This document shows positions 40,842 through 53,725 of a stretch of 64,000 nt of DNA, in pieces (position 1 is the stretch's first letter; each line of letters opens with the position of its first letter). The notes under the pieces are model-generated. The model was not told the origin of the DNA. It saw only the letters and a list, made by a program, of their open reading frames with translations, and did no database searches. Source of the stretch: Alternaria dauci (lineage: Eukaryota; Ascomycota; Dothideomycetes; Pleosporales; Pleosporaceae); NCBI RefSeq assembly GCF_042100115.1, contig NC_091281.1:1178001-1242000 (forward strand), written 5' to 3'. Position numbers and translations under genes: made by a program.

Positions 40842-41792
40842 TCATGATTGTGGCTTCATGACTCGTATAGGATGCTTCCTCCTTCCTCTCACAATTGTCT
40901 GCCCCTCCTTCAGCGCAAGTTCAGTCTCCATATCTACAATCTTTTGCATCTTCCTTGTAAGGTCCCTGTCCTTTCTCAAATCTTTTTCATATGCTTCCTG
41001 GTTCTCCCTCTGCGATTGCCGAATCGCGTCTGTCCATTTCACAGTGTCTTCGCGATTCTTCAGTTGCTCGTTTACAAGCACATCCCACTTCTCCTCTTGC
41101 TGACATATGGGCAGCCACCAGTTGTCCAGAAGAATCTTGGTGTCGAAGAGCTCCGTCTTGTGCTCTAGCCTCTGGTGGAGGATATGGCTCAGTGCTGGAG
41201 GCTGTGGCTTTGTAAGACGGAGGAAGGGTACGCCGTTTGCAGAAGCGAGTACGGGAACGTGGCGGGGTCCAGAAGTTTGTGTATACGGTCGAACATTGAG
41301 GACAGCTTTCTCGGGTGGTAGGCGCGCGAGCCGTTCTCTGAGGGGATTTGGCGGTGTCTCTCGCCGTGGATTTGTTGTGGGGGTTCGCGTCAGACCGCAG
41401 GGTAGTTGGGTAATCAGTCGCGTCAGAGTGTTTGTGCTGGTTGCGTCTCCAGTAGCGGAGGCGTCGAGATGGTCAAGCGTCTGCATACTGTCCGTTAGTC
41501 GCGTTGATGATTAACGTGACAAACAACGTACCTGATAGCCAGCTTTGAAGCTCAAACCCAACTGATAGGGACTCTGTATCTTTCTGTTCCGTCGGAATTT
41601 GTTGCGGATAGCATTGCGCAAAGAGACGCGTTCGTCATCCGGGAGGGGAGCGGAGGAACATCGCGACAGCAAAGCTCGATATAGAGCAATTGCTAACGGC
41701 AATGTTAGGACTAAAGCAGGTCTGAGTGTTTCGAGAGTCTAACCTGCTACACGATGCTGTGTCGAATTTTTAGGCTGCAGGAATCGGGGCAT
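40842..41792 (-). CDS. LYR-motif protein, probably mitochondrial
   Basis: Exons 41792-41744 (49 nt), 41692-41532 and 41480-40842, total 282 aa. Splicing exon 1 to 2 gives QHRVAAIALYRALLSRC, holding the Leu-Tyr-Arg tripeptide; downstream RNAIRNKFRRNRKIQSP supplies the usual F/basic end of a LYR domain, then YQLGLSFKAGYQ/TLDHLDAS. LYR proteins bind acyl-ACP and take part in Fe-S delivery or respiratory and mitoribosome assembly. The second half (about 110-282) is not part of the minimal LYR fold. It has a Pro/Arg-rich piece, a short core FDTKILLDNWWLPICQQEEKWD, and a long charged helix. It is much longer than Mzm1-type LYR proteins. The exact client is unknown. Confidence 0.78.
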
Positions 41793-42182
41793 GCATGAGA
41801 TGGCTCTCGGTGGTGTGGAGGAGCTTGAACTGCAGCGCGGAATATTTCGACTGCAATGTCATTGTCACGTGCGCATCACGTCTTCGGAGTCAAGTGCGGG
41901 ATTATGCGCGCAAAGTTTCTGGATGTTTCCCAGGTTGAAAGATTACTTAGTTTCTGCAATCATTGCGCTTGGTTTGTCAACAGAGCCTAGGGCAGAAGTA
42001 AGACCGGGGATGAAATAAGTGGCTGATTATTCCGATGTCTTCCCAGATTGAATGGCTAAGCTAGCAGACCATAACTCCGTTCCATGCACTGTGGCTGCCT
42101 GCGTGCCATACAATCATATCCTGTGGTGATCTCATCTCTGCCTGAGACTGCCTTCTTGTTGCATGCCGTGTGCTCGATGTTC
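41793..42182. other. intergenic, 390 bp
   Basis: Promoter of the LYR gene and 3' end of MMS2, both minus strand. An upstream out-of-frame ATG at 41796 overlaps the LYR start and runs only 8 codons. Confidence 0.45.
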
Positions 42183-42801
42183 TCAGAATGTTGCTCCCTC
42201 GGGCGGCTGGGGAAGCTTCTTGTTCTGCGGCAGCGCCATATACCTGGAACCCAGTCAGTCTTGTACGATACCAATCTGCAGTTATGCTAACCTTCGAAGC
42301 TCTATCAATATCGTCTCCATGGTGAAGTCCCGCTTCCACTGAGCCAGACACGGCAGCTTTGAGGCATCGACCTGGCCTCGTTAGTACCCACACAGCAGCA
42401 CGCCTCGTAGTCATCGCACCTTTCCATTCTGAGGGTCGACGCAGGGAAGGTTGATCTTGGACGTGAACTTGATCTCGGGAGGCGTGTCGGGGTAGTCTGG
42501 GCCGCAGTGGATCGATACGCTGTAGATACGGTTCTCGTGGACGCTCTGGAACGTGGTCAGTATCCGGCATCTTGATTGCAGACAGAAGTGCATACGTGTG
42601 GTGGGCCAAGTATAGTGCCGTTCCAGTCGGACATCAGGAGGTCATCGCCGTTGTCAAGACCATATGAACAGGCCTCTGTGAACTCTCAGCAACCTGCTAC
42701 CCACAGCTATGTTGTAAGTCTACCATACCGGCACCGAGACCCTTCTCGCCCTTCTCCAACTCTTCCAGCAGGCGGAAGTTGCGCGGAACTTTGGCGCCCA
42801 T
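42183..42801 (-). CDS. MMS2: ubiquitin-conjugating enzyme variant Mms2 (UEV)
   Basis: Five short exons: 42801-42729, 42675-42596, 42545-42420, 42371-42292 and 42243-42183, total 139 aa, the family's usual length. Key blocks: VPRNFRLLEELEKGEKGLGA, ACSYGLDNGDDLLMSDWNGT, ILGPPHSVHENRIYS, PDYPDTPPEIKFTSKINLPC, and the last LPQNKKLPQPPEGATF. As expected for a UEV, the HPN-type active-site Cys segment of true E2 enzymes is absent. Mms2 pairs with Ubc13 to build Lys63-linked ubiquitin chains on PCNA for error-free post-replication repair. Four of the five exons are under 90 nt, so gene finders may miss them. Divergent from MON2 across 434 bp. Confidence 0.93.
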
Positions 42802-43235
42802 GGTAGCGGTAGTATGTGGGAGGGATGAACGGAGGAGTCGCGCCTGAGCAAGTGGGCTGGACCCCGCTACGCGATGCTGGGAACTGTTGGCGGCTGTGCA
42901 AGGGTTTGGACAAGACCGAGGACGAATCTGGAAAGTGCACAAGTCGGTTTCTATGTACGATCCACGTCAAGCGCAATTGCGAGCTGATGCGTGTCAAAAC
43001 GTTCGATGTTTGTCCAAAGATGCCCGTCGGGTCCACTAGCGCCGATAGTTATGACGAGGTGCCAGGGTCTCACCTGGCACGCGTGCATCGCTTGGCCTGT
43101 CGCCTCTAGACGCGACAACTATACGTTGCCTCTAGCAATTCGACCAAACAACAACAACATCAACACTATACCGCTTTCTCGAGTCGCTCCTTTGCTTGCA
43201 TTGGCCGTCCAGATGCTCCGGCTTATACCAAGAGA
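42802..43235. promoter_or_regulatory. divergent promoter region MMS2 / MON2
   Basis: 434 bp between divergent ATGs. The MON2 side has an AACAACAACA run (about 43147-43160) in the likely leader. Confidence 0.45.
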
Positions 43236-46200
43236 ATGACAGCTCAAATCTTGGCGGCTGAATTAGGCAACCTCATACAGGATGCAAAGCGCAAGAACAC
43301 AGAACTCCGAAATGCTGCAGAGACAGCTCTGAAAGACTTGAGGTCTCTTTCCAACACTTCCGAGGCTCAACTCTCGGCTGGTGAGCTAGCCTCATGTCCG
43401 TCGCTTCACATGTGTTGACCGTAGTCAAGATCTCTCCCGGCGGCCTCATTTCATTTCGCCCTTTCTAATTGCCTGTGGAACTCAAAATGCCAAATTTGCA
43501 TCTACCGGAATCTCATGTCTCCAGAGATTATGTGTTTCGCGGTCGCTGCCACGAGAACGGCTGACAGAAGTACTCGAGGCATTTCGAGCGTCTGTATCAT
43601 CAAGTAAAGAAGGCCAAGCACAGAGCGTTTTCGATATGGCTAACACTACCAGGTCATGATATACAGTTGAAGATACTGCAGGCTTTGCCTTCACTGGTGC
43701 AGAACTACCCTGCGGAGATACGGAGCGAGTCACTATCCGCTGTCCTCCAAATCTGTTCAAGTCTTCAGAATGCGAAGAACTTCGCTGTCAGCAATACGGC
43801 TGCAGCCACATTGCAGCAACTAGTCATTGTTGTATTCGACAGGGTCGCATCGGAAGATGGTATTTGTTGCCGAACCGAGAGTACATTCGTGATGTGGACT
43901 GACCAAGTGCAAAGAGAAAGCCCTAGAGATTCCCACAGTGACCGAGGTGAAAGGCGATGATGGCCAAGTATCCGTCAGGCCAGCAGCGAACGATGCATAC
44001 AAGGTCTGTAAACTTCTCCCATGCTAACAGCTTTGCTGACCGAGCTAGATGTTTACCGATCTCATTGCGCTCGTCGTAGGAGAGAAACCTATCTTCATGC
44101 GGTTTGCTTCTCTGCCGCCAGCCTCAACACTGGAACTGATTGAGGCAATCTTATCAAATCACAACAAGATCATGACGACCCATCTGGAGCAGATCTACAT
44201 CATGCGATCCCAGCTGATGCCGCTGATAATTCGCTCGCTATCTGACCGTCTGTCCTTCGCAGTAACTGTTCGTATCATCCGGATACTACATCTCATCATC
44301 CGATATCATCTTGACACGCTTCCCTCCGAATGCGAGATTGCGCTTGGTCTTCTGAACCATATGCTGGATCCCGAGGCTTCTCAGGCATGGAAAAGGGCTC
44401 TTTGCCTCGAAGTGTTCCGCAGTATTTACGCTGATTCTAGGCTCCTTCTAGCAATCTACGCGCTGTTCGATGCGGAGAACGGGAAGAAGAACATATTCGG
44501 CGACAATCTAGCTGCTTTCGTTCGTCTTGCGACCGAGAAACCAGCGATCATTGGCTTAGGCCAGCAATCGACAACTGCCGCTGGCTTTGAGGACAACAGT
44601 ACCGCGGTGTCAGACCAAGCTGTCGCAGAAGCGGGTGCGCTGGCCGGCGTCATAGGTGGTTCCGTGAGCGATAGCAGCAACAACGTTCGTCCTTCAGGTA
44701 TCAGCATGCAATGGAGTTCTCTCAAAACTCCTTGCATCGAACATCTCGACAAAACCGAGCCGCCTGCATTACCCGAAACATACATCTATAGTCTAGTGCT
44801 GACTTGCATTACCAACATTTCCGAGAGTCTAGCGAAGTTTGTTCTTCCTCTGACCGTGCATCATGAAAATCGAAATCGGAAGAAAATCAAGGCCGAAGAG
44901 ACGAACGAGAATGACACAGACGCATCTCCAGATCGAAACACCCGAAGGCTTTCGAGAACTCACTCTTTTCGCAAGAAGACTATACCAGTCAACCCTCTAG
45001 ACCTGACTGATCACCCAGCGTACCCCTACGTGCAAATCTCAACGAACTTGGTCACGGAATGTTGGCCTGCTGTACTTGCGACCTGTTCAACATTTCTCAA
45101 TGCGACGCTTGACGCGGACTATTATCGAGCTTTGGTCCGAGCCATACAGAAATTTACTCAAGTCGCCGGTCTTCTTAGACTCTCAACACCGCGAGATGCA
45201 TTCCTCACCACCATGGGCAAGGCAGCAGTCCCATCGAACTTGCTGTTAGCTAATACTTCATCACCTGTGGGTGAAAAGCCCGGTATCTTCTCTAATGCAA
45301 GGGGGATGCTCAGCGTAGACAGCTTCGTGAGTCAAGCTTCCTCAATGTCCACTGATAAAAACCGGCGCCCTTCACACGATGTGTCTGCACCTACATTGGG
45401 ACCCCGCAATCTGTTGTGTCTGCGGGCTCTGCTCAATCTGGCAATCGCCTTGGGACCGACACTGCAGTCAGCCTGGTCGATCGTCTTTGAGACGCTTCAA
45501 GTAGCCGATCTAGTACTATCCTTGTCCAGTCAGACTAGTAGTCGTGCGTCTGTGTCTGGAAGTCGCATGGACATGGAAACCAATACAGAAAAGATGGAAG
45601 CAGAAACTTCGGCTGTGCAGAGCGCCGCTCGCAGACTCTTTGAGAGTACTGTAGACTTTCCCAACGAGTCCTTCTCTGAGGTGTTGCAAGCTCTTTGCTC
45701 ACTTCTAAACAGCGTATCGCCTTCAGAGAGCGGGCAAAGAACGCCCACTTCTAGCCGCCCCCAGGTTCTGCATCAGCGGCGGCTTGGTAGCGTATCAGGA
45801 ATCTCTCTTAACACGGACGCAAACTCTCGCGATTCGGCGTTCGCTCTGAACAAAATCGGGGAACTGGCTTCGTTGAACGAAAGCAGATTGTCGCAATACG
45901 ATCCCGCTGAGAGTGGATGGGATATCCTGATTCGAGAAGTTGTGCGTTACTCTACCCACAGTCGGAACGCAACATCTACGAGGCTGCTGGCAGCCGATAT
46001 TCTGGCTAGGACAGTGAAGGAGATCGCCGAGCTTTCCATGTCTGATGAGCAGCGCGAAGAGATCCAAGCTCGCATACTTGCTGCATTGCAAAAACAAATC
46101 ACTGGCCTCCACCACTACGATGGTATCAGTAAAGACAACATCACCGAGACAGATATACGCGTTCATCAAATAGCTCTCGAGGCCCTCAAAAACGTGATTG

Positions 46201-48513
46201 AGCAATGTGGAGAGTCACTAGTTGCTGGCTGGACATCTGTCATCGAAAGCTTGATGAGTGTCTTCACTCACAAAGCACCATCAGAACAGGGTGTTGTAAA
46301 AGATGCGGATGCTTCAGACCTCAGCACAAGTACCAACACCACTGTGGACGTCATCTCAAGGCCTCTTGCTCGATCCGCATTTGCAACAGCCAACCTCGTC
46401 TGTTCGGATTTCTTGACGGCTGTTCCGGATGCTTGTCTCTCAACACTTCTGGAACTCCTGCGCAGATTCTGCTCACAACGAGAGGATCTGAACATGTCAC
46501 TCACTGTGAGTCCTTGTCTCGAGCCCATGATACACACCTAACCTGCTTCAGGCGATTACCTTCTTTTGGAACGTGTCCGACTACTTACAGTCACGGACAG
46601 ACCTCTCCTTACTAGCGGAAGTAGTTTCGCAAGCCAGTGACAAGGAGCGAGTCGAACGAGCCGTATATACGCCCCCGCAGGAAGGAAATACTGCAGCTTT
46701 ATGGCTTCAAGTTTTGCTCAATCTCTCATCCATCACAACAGATGAACGTATGGAGGTGCGACATTCTTCGATACAAACGATACAACGGATCTTTGAAAAC
46801 TGCTCGGACCAACTTTCTTCGGAAGTGTGGTTACTATGCCTTCGCACTATCTTGTTCGGTATGGTAGAGGCCAATCTGGACGTCCAAAACGATAGTCGAC
46901 AGCAAAGACCACGCAAAGACCACCTGAAAGAATGGGATGAGACTACGAAGGCCGTTCTCCAAACAGTGACTGTTCTCAATACACTCTACATGGAAAAGCT
47001 GGACAGTTCTCAGCTCGGCGACGCATGGTCAGAGCTACTTGAACTCCTGAAGCGTTACTTCGATTACCGCTCACATGCCCTAGGAGCTTCGGTATTCGGT
47101 ACAATGACAGGTGTTCTATCTCAGGTCAAAACCGCCAATGTACTAGGCACGGCTCCTCTTGTCAAGACTGCGGCGGTTTGGAGAAGTTACTTTCCCACTC
47201 CAGATGCTTGGCAAGGCATACATGAAGAGGGCAACCAAGACGCTTTTGTAGCATACGCAGAGGCTTTCAAAGCAATCTATCGGCTCGCAGATCGACTACT
47301 TGTTAAAGATTTGCCTTCTATGCTCACGAGTCTTGAAGCCTGCGTTGTCAACTCAGACGAAGTCGCTTACTCTTCGGATCTGGATACTATGACGACACTT
47401 CAGAGCCAGATCATGGAGTGCTTGGCGATGGTCAAGACAGAGGGTACTGACATTCCGTCGTATCTGATATGTTTACTGGGCCGGTTTATTACACTGCCGT
47501 ATACCTCTTTGGCCGAGTTTCCGGAGAAGCGCGGGCCGACCTTTGTCGCACTTTCAAAAGCATCAATGACGCTACTGCAAGACATTGTCATCAGACATGT
47601 TGAGGTGAAAGAGATGTATACAAGCAATGCACTGTCATTTGCTCTTACCAGCTTGGCACGGCCGATAGAGGAAAAGTACGTGTGGCAGCGAGAGGGAAGA
47701 GCGCCAACTCTATGGCAAAAGGCCACTACGACATGTATAACAATGCTTGAGTCGGTGTTGCCACACATTGCATCCAGTAAAGATATCTGGACCACGCTCG
47801 TCGACATTGCGTACTGCATTACACGAGCGCAATCATTACCCAGTGGCCAGATATCTCTTGAGAAAGACGAGCAGTTCGATATACAATCTTTCACTCACTT
47901 TCGCGACCTCATCACACTACCGCTCGGCTCCGCTTCGCTGCCAGATAGTCTTCGACGTACCTACGCTCGCAATCTCTTCTCCACATCATTGACCCACAGC
48001 CCTCTGCCTGGAGAACTACCCGAGACGGCTACTTCACCGCTCGAAGAACTCTTCAAAATACGCCTTGGACAGACTGCGGAGCTGGATTACACGTGGCGGC
48101 CAGACATGAGCTACGCCTGTCTCTCTGAGCTCTTTAACCTAGTCGCTTTGCACAATGGCAGTCCAGAAAGCATAAAGCTAGCTCAAGCAGCGGCTCCATA
48201 TCTCATTTTAAGATGTGCACTTCCGCTCAAGACGTACATTGCAGACCAGCCTCTTCGCGGCCGCATGCCTGCACCGGAATCGCAAAGGCGTGAGCTGATT
48301 TTCGTACTGAAACAACTGGAACAATTGGAGGGCGAGCCACAGGCAATACCTAATGCCCCTGGAGTCAAATCGAAGCACCGAAAGCATCTGCACCGGCTGT
48401 ACCCATTGCTTCTCCGAGCGACGAGGGTAGCTAGGCAGGATGTTGAGATATTTGAGCACCTGGCTAAGCTGACTGACTTGATTGGGGATGATTTTGGGTT
48501 AGATGATGATTGA
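43236..48513 (+). CDS. MON2: Mon2-family trafficking protein (large HEAT-repeat protein)
   Basis: Six exons: 43236-43380, 43430-43603, 43653-43859, 43915-44003, 44049-46505 and 46552-48513, total 1677 aa. The N-terminus matches the Mon2/BIG DCB region (LAAELGNLIQDAKRKNTELR, ALKDLRSLSNTSEAQLSA then DLSRRPHFISPFLIACGTQN). Later blocks are KPIFMRFASLPPASTLELIE, HLEQIYIMRSQLMPLIIRSL, and in the last exon MEVRHSSIQTIQRIFENCSD and WDETTKAVLQTVTVLNTLY. Mon2 is Sec7-related but lacks the Sec7 domain. It forms a scaffold with Dop1 and the flippase Neo1 for endosome-to-Golgi transport. The 43859/43915 join is the weakest: the acceptor (CAAAG) is poor, and the nearby CCAAG would shift the frame. Confidence 0.88.
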
Positions 48514-48882
48514 AAGTTGTTTTGTACTGCTTAATGGACATATCCAAGTCTGTGGACCATACTTGTGAAGGTGATGCGATGGCATTTTGCCCATGTGAGG
48601 CCGATTAGTCAAAAGGTGTTTTGTGTTTCTTTGACTGCACCTTGATAGCGTGCTGCCTCAGCATGTTTGACGCTATCTGCATTACCGTGGTAATAAAATG
48701 AAGGACCGCGAAGAACTGAAAACACAGGTTTAGCCAAAACGAGTGCCCTCGTACTTCGCATAGCAGACCTGGCGCTAAGCGGATCTTTCGGGCATCCCCG
48801 CAAAGCACAGACATCGGAGACATCAGACAGCTCCACACAGTGACTTCTTTCGCGGAACACTCGCGCGCAGGCGGAATTAACC
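48514..48882. other. intergenic, 369 bp
   Basis: 3' end of MON2 and upstream region of the Zn2Cys6 gene. No separate gene seen. Confidence 0.4.
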
Positions 48883-51199
48883 ATGAGCGCGACATCGCCA
48901 ACGGACAGGAATGCTGCGAGCGATACGATGAGTCCGGCGAACGACTCGAGCAGTAATTCGAAGCGGAAAAATGAGAATGGCGCGCCCACACAGCGCGCGA
49001 AGCGTGAGTAAACTCGATACACGACATGGCATGCGACCAGAAGCTGATTAGGCGTGGGTGGGCTAGGCAACAGATACATAAGCATCGCGTGTAATGAATG
49101 CAAAAGACGAAAGATCAAGTGCAATGGCGAGACACCATGCCAACGCTGCGGGAACCTCAACCTCGAGTGCGCCTACGCGCCCAACTGCTGCAACTCGTTC
49201 AAGGACAGCGACGAGTTCAAGCAAATGTCAACACACATAACCTCTCTCCAGCAGCAGCTTGATGACCTGTTCCAGAACCTCAGCGCGCTCCGGGCCCAGG
49301 TCGACGTGCAGAGCAATGGCTCAATCGGCACACCGTTCAACCCCGACTACCAGCAGACGCCCATGTTGCCTCCCCAATCCGCCCGATCGCGATCCAAATC
49401 CTTCAGCAAACACCCTCGCTTCCACGGTCCGACGTCGAATGCGTTCAATGTCGGGGTGGCTAGGTCGAGCCTGAAGACCATGGGCATAAACGCGGGCGAG
49501 GAAGGCGAAGACGACGGCCTCTTGACCCGCGACGCAACACCCAGGGCATCCCCTCCATTACCCCACCCCATGGTGTCAAAATGTCCCTTGCATACAGATA
49601 AAGACCCAATATGGGCCATCTCCAAGCACGAGGCGATGCGCTTGGTACATGTCTGGCACGAGGAGATGGGCACCATGTACCCTATTCTGGAAGTGGACAA
49701 ATTGTTACGCTATGCCGAGATGCTCTTCACCTTTGTAGAAGCAGCGGCCAGGTCGGGTCTGATGCAAGCCTCTTACCCTGGGTCAGATGCAATGGTGGAC
49801 GAACAGACTAGCGTATTGAAGCTCGTTCTCGCAATAACGCTGGTCCTTGAAGGCGGAGGAAAGGATCCTCTGGGCGAAAGACTCTTCGAGAATGTACACA
49901 AGATCGTCGACAAGGCCTTGACCGACCCTGTCAGTCTCCATGGAATCAGCCTGTTGGTGCTGACAGTAAGTAGTAGATTCTCATATGGCTGGACTTCGCT
50001 CACAAACATAGGCCATGTATCACTTCACGCGCGATGACGAAGCCATGGCCTGGCGCGTGATTGGCCTAGCTGCACGACACTGTCTAGAGTTGGGCTTACA
50101 TCGTCGCGATACGTATCCGGCTGTCTTTCCCGATCCTGAGGAGCAAGCAGCAGCAATTCGGACTTTCTGGACAATCTATGTGCTCGATCGTCGGTGGAGC
50201 TTTGGCACGGGGATGCCTTTTGCGCTGCAAGATGCGGATATTGACACCAATGTGCCGAAGCCGGACATATCTACACACGAGTCTACACCGTACCTCAACG
50301 CCATGATATCATACTCTATCATTGGCTCGAAAGTATGGAAATCTGTCGCCGATGTAGGACACCAGGACAAAATCAACAAGGACGACATCTCTTTCCTTGA
50401 CTTTCAGGTTCTGAACTGGCACCGTACTATACCCGAGTCACTGAAGTTTGTTCACCCGGACAGCGGTAGACAGGTCGAACCTCCTGCACGAGTCCTCCAC
50501 CGTCTACAGGTCGTGCTCTACCTTCGAGCCAACCAGATGCGAATACTCATCTACCGCCCAGTACTACATACCGCAACGACAATCATGGAGAATCTCGAAT
50601 TTGCACACGTCGTAGTCAAGGTCGCCAAGGATACGATTCGCATATTGACTTATATCAACCAGACATCGGACATCTACAGAAGCCAGCAGACTATGTACAA
50701 CTACTTCCTTATATCGGCGCTGGCAGTGCTATTCCTAGCTGTTGCCCATGCGCCAGCCGAATTCAGTCAACAGTCCCGAGACGAGTTCTACATGGCTCTC
50801 GAGCTCGTCCGTGGCCTATCGTCGAACTCGTACGTATCGAAACGGCTATGGAGGACGATCAAGACGATCAAGGAGGTCGGACCCCGCCTTGGACTCGTCA
50901 TACGCAACGAAGATACCCATGATGCACATTCATCGGCTGCCGTTGCAATGGCAGGTCTCGCTGGTCACTCGATGGACGATCTAGCCCTCTTCTCAAATGG
51001 CCGTAATGGGTCTAATCTCGATACACCGCATGGAATGGCTAGTGATTTGACGACGTTATTCGAGGCTGCTGGAGGCACCTTCAGTCTCAACGGCTTTGGA
51101 GGGACAGCGAACGAACTTCCCAGCTCAAACGGCGAGTTTGTAAATGGTTTCTCACATGAGAATGACGAGCTGGCAAGGATTTTGAGGGACTTGTTTTGA
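48883..51199 (+). CDS. Zn2Cys6 transcription factor with fungal-specific middle homology region
   Basis: Exons 48883-49003, 49067-49965 and 50012-51199, total 735 aa. The first exon (MSATSPTDRNAASDTMSP...) joins to give AKRNRYISIACNECKRRKIK; the frame at 49054 begins with GTG, so this exon is needed. The zinc cluster is C-x2-C-x6-C-x5-C-x2-C-x6-C (ACNECKRRKIKCNGETPCQR CGNLNLEC) at ~47-72. A linker and coiled coil (THITSLQQQLDDLFQNLSAL) follow, as in dimeric binuclear cluster factors. The middle homology region includes WAISKHEAMRLVHVWHEEMG and AWRVIGLAARHCLELGLHRR with IRTFWTIYVLDRRWSFGTGMP. The C-terminus is Gly/Asn/Ser-rich, a possible activation domain. Target genes cannot be told. Confidence 0.9.
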
Positions 51200-51824
51200 T
51201 GTACAGCTATTGAGCCAGGGCGCATCTTTTGGTATATGTTGGACATGTATATTGTTATTGTAATACTTATTCTTATTCTGAAACAACATGGCATCGGAAT
51301 CAGAGACTAGTGTAATGGTACCTACCAAGCTGGCAGGGCCTGGCTAGATCACGTGCCAATCGCTAAGCTCGGCCAGGGCAACCTGCGATCTTCACCTGGC
51401 AAAACACAAACTTGCAACATACCTCTGCGACGCTTCGAGACTAGCCGTGCTGATAGCCAGGTAGAATCGGCACACGACACTCCATCGCCCTCTGGCCAGA
51501 CTCTGCGCTCGCTCGACCCCTCCCCGACCGGCTCTCACCTGCATCACGACTTTCGCCGAGCCCTTCCCTGTCCACTACCCCAACGCCAACACACATGCGA
51601 TAACAAGGCTGCAAGTGCAGCTTCACAAAAGGAATATACCCTAACCCGCAGCCATCTTGCACGATCCGGCGCCTTTCGCTTCCGTCACGCCTGCACACGT
51701 TCACCCCCACATTCGCATTTTCGAACCCCTCCTCGTCCCTGGCATCACGCACGCATTGCGGCTGCGCATCATAATCTGAGCCGCGTCTCGACAGCGGTCT
51801 CAACGTCTCTGCACCCAAGACAGC
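51200..51824. other. intergenic with CKB1 leader, 625 bp
   Basis: The right half is strongly C-rich (CCCTTCCCTGTCC, ACCCCTCCCCGACC) and looks like the CKB1 transcript leader. Open frames across it are probably not coding. Confidence 0.45.
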
Positions 51825-52934
51825 ATGTCGTCATCTTCGCAGGTGACCGAGTCGTGGATCGCGTCCTTTTGCGGTCTCTTAGGCCACGAATACTTTGCTG
51901 AGGTGTCGGAAGACTTCATCGAGGATGATTTCAACCTGACGGGCCTGCAATCGCAGGTGCCCATGTACAAGGAAGCTTTGGAGATGATACTCGACGTGGA
52001 GCCCGAGGACGACGACGACGAAGAAGACGAAGAGGATGAGGAGGATGAGGAGGATGAGATACTGGGCGACGAGAGAGCACCGGGCTACCGAAGGGCAGGC
52101 GACCGCAGGCATCTCCGCATAGCGTCCGATCTCAGCGTGATAGAGAGCTCCGCCGAACTCCTCTACGGACTCATACATCAACGCTACATCACCTCCAGGC
52201 CAGGTATACAGCAGATGGCTGAAAAGTACGAGCTCCAGCACTTTGGCACCTGCCCGCGCGTAAACTGCAACTCCTGCAAGGTCCTCCCCGTCGGCCTCAA
52301 CGACAGCCCTGGCCACGAGACCGTCAAGCTATTCTGTCCTTCCTGCCTGGACGTATACACCCCACCCAACTCGCGCTTCCAAACCGTCGACGGTGCCTTC
52401 TTCGGCACAACCTTTCCTTCGCTCTTCTTCATGACCTTTACGGATCTCGACATTGGTGGTGGGCTGCGCAACAACACGTCAAACACTATCGATGCACTAC
52501 AGCAACTACAATCGCAAAGCGCAGACGGCAAGTCGCGGAATACTACACCTTCAAATGTCACTTCCATAAACGGCGTCGCACCGCACAACCTTGCACCTGG
52601 TCTCGGCACAGGCAGCATCTACGAGCCACGCATCTACGGCTTCCGAGTCAGCGAGCGCGCACGATCAGGACCCCGGATGAAGTGGTTGCGGATGAGGCCT
52701 ACCGACGTTACCGAGCTCGACGAGACGAGAAGATACTGGGAAGAACATGATGAGGATGCAGACCGGCCAGACGACGATGACCTCAACATGGTCGACGTAG
52801 CAGAAGGCGGAAAAGGTGCGCCAGCAGACCGAAGGAAAAAAGCTATCCGGACACGCAGACGGCCGACAAACGGATCCAACGCTGGTGGGGGCAGCCCAAT
52901 GGACACCAACGGTGTCGGAGCAGCTGCAGGCTAG
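51825..52934 (+). CDS. CKB1: casein kinase II regulatory (beta) subunit
   Basis: Single exon, 369 aa. The CK2-beta fold is unmistakable: [79 protein letters not shown], and [20 protein letters not shown]. The four Cys of the dimer-forming zinc finger are CPRVNC (first pair) and CPSC (second pair). [24 protein letters not shown] and PRIYGF-type sequence ([12 protein letters not shown]) follow. Two fungal additions stand out: an acidic run (~62-85) inside the helical domain, and a ~150-residue C-terminal extension with [20 protein letters not shown]. It controls the CK2 catalytic subunit's stability and substrate choice in nucleus and cytosol. Confidence 0.95.
   Translation: MSSSSQVTESWIASFCGLLGHEYFAEVSEDFIEDDFNLTGLQSQVPMYKEALEMILDVEPEDDDDEEDEEDEEDEEDEILGDERAPGYRRAGDRRHLRIASDLSVIESSAELLYGLIHQRYITSRPGIQQMAEKYELQHFGTCPRVNCNSCKVLPVGLNDSPGHETVKLFCPSCLDVYTPPNSRFQTVDGAFFGTTFPSLFFMTFTDLDIGGGLRNNTSNTIDALQQLQSQSADGKSRNTTPSNVTSINGVAPHNLAPGLGTGSIYEPRIYGFRVSERARSGPRMKWLRMRPTDVTELDETRRYWEEHDEDADRPDDDDLNMVDVAEGGKGAPADRRKKAIRTRRRPTNGSNAGGGSPMDTNGVGAAAG
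52008..52058 (+). repeat. GA(C/G/T) trinucleotide-type acidic repeat within CKB1
   Basis: GAGGAC/GACGAC/GAAGAC/GAGGAT-type triplets encode an unbroken Glu/Asp run. Imperfect and in frame. Confidence 0.75.
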
Positions 52935-53725
52935 AGGTATCCGCAGATATTCGAGCATCTCGATCCTGACGCTACCGAATCTGGGTCAGATTCGTCGACA
53001 AACCCAATATCACTGTTCCTGAAAGCTAGGGCGATAGAGGCGCAACGCACAAGGGAGGCCATGTTCAAATGAGTTGGCTTAGTCAAGGACATTCTTGTCA
53101 CTTTTCTTTCTTCACACCGTCACACTTTTACACAAGGGAGCGGAGCATAGTTGGTTGGGACTATTGGGTTGGGCTTTTCTACGTATTGTTCAAAGAGAGA
53201 TGTACAAGAGGTGAGGAGTTTTAGCTGATTCTTGATGGAGTTTTCGCCGAGCATGACTCAATGAGAATCCAAGAATTTTACCTGTTCACATCTACGTTCA
53301 GTGTCATTGCGCTTCGAGTATTGCATTTGCGTGATGCTTACGAGAAAATCCCCGCAGCGTGGTGTTCCACGGAGATTGCTATGTGCTATGGGGATCTCTG
53401 AGACGTCCAAAAACCATTTACTGAGTTGAGTGCGAGACAATCATTGGTGGATATTCAAGATCAAAAGCGATAGTGAACCACACAAGCCACGAGTGATTAT
53501 AACACAATGAGGATTACAGCTACGTATTCGAGGAGCCATGGTAAAGAGGTGACTCGATAGTAAGTTTCCTCTGTCCTTCCCAGGTCCGATTCAATCATTT
53601 ACATCGTCGATAACCGCTTAGATACACGTACACAGCGTCAAGCTTCCCTAGACTTTATTGAAACAAAATGGTATAGAGCGATATATGGTGCGAAAATAAC
53701 AACTGAAATGCAAACCACAAGCTTC
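52935..53725. other. intergenic between convergent genes, ~790 bp
   Basis: AT-richer 3' flanks of CKB1 and the ammonium permease. No gene seen. Confidence 0.45.

Noticed and set aside
51353..51901. 182-codon plus-strand frame before CKB1
   Set aside because: C-rich leader sequence; no motifs, and it runs out of frame into CKB1.
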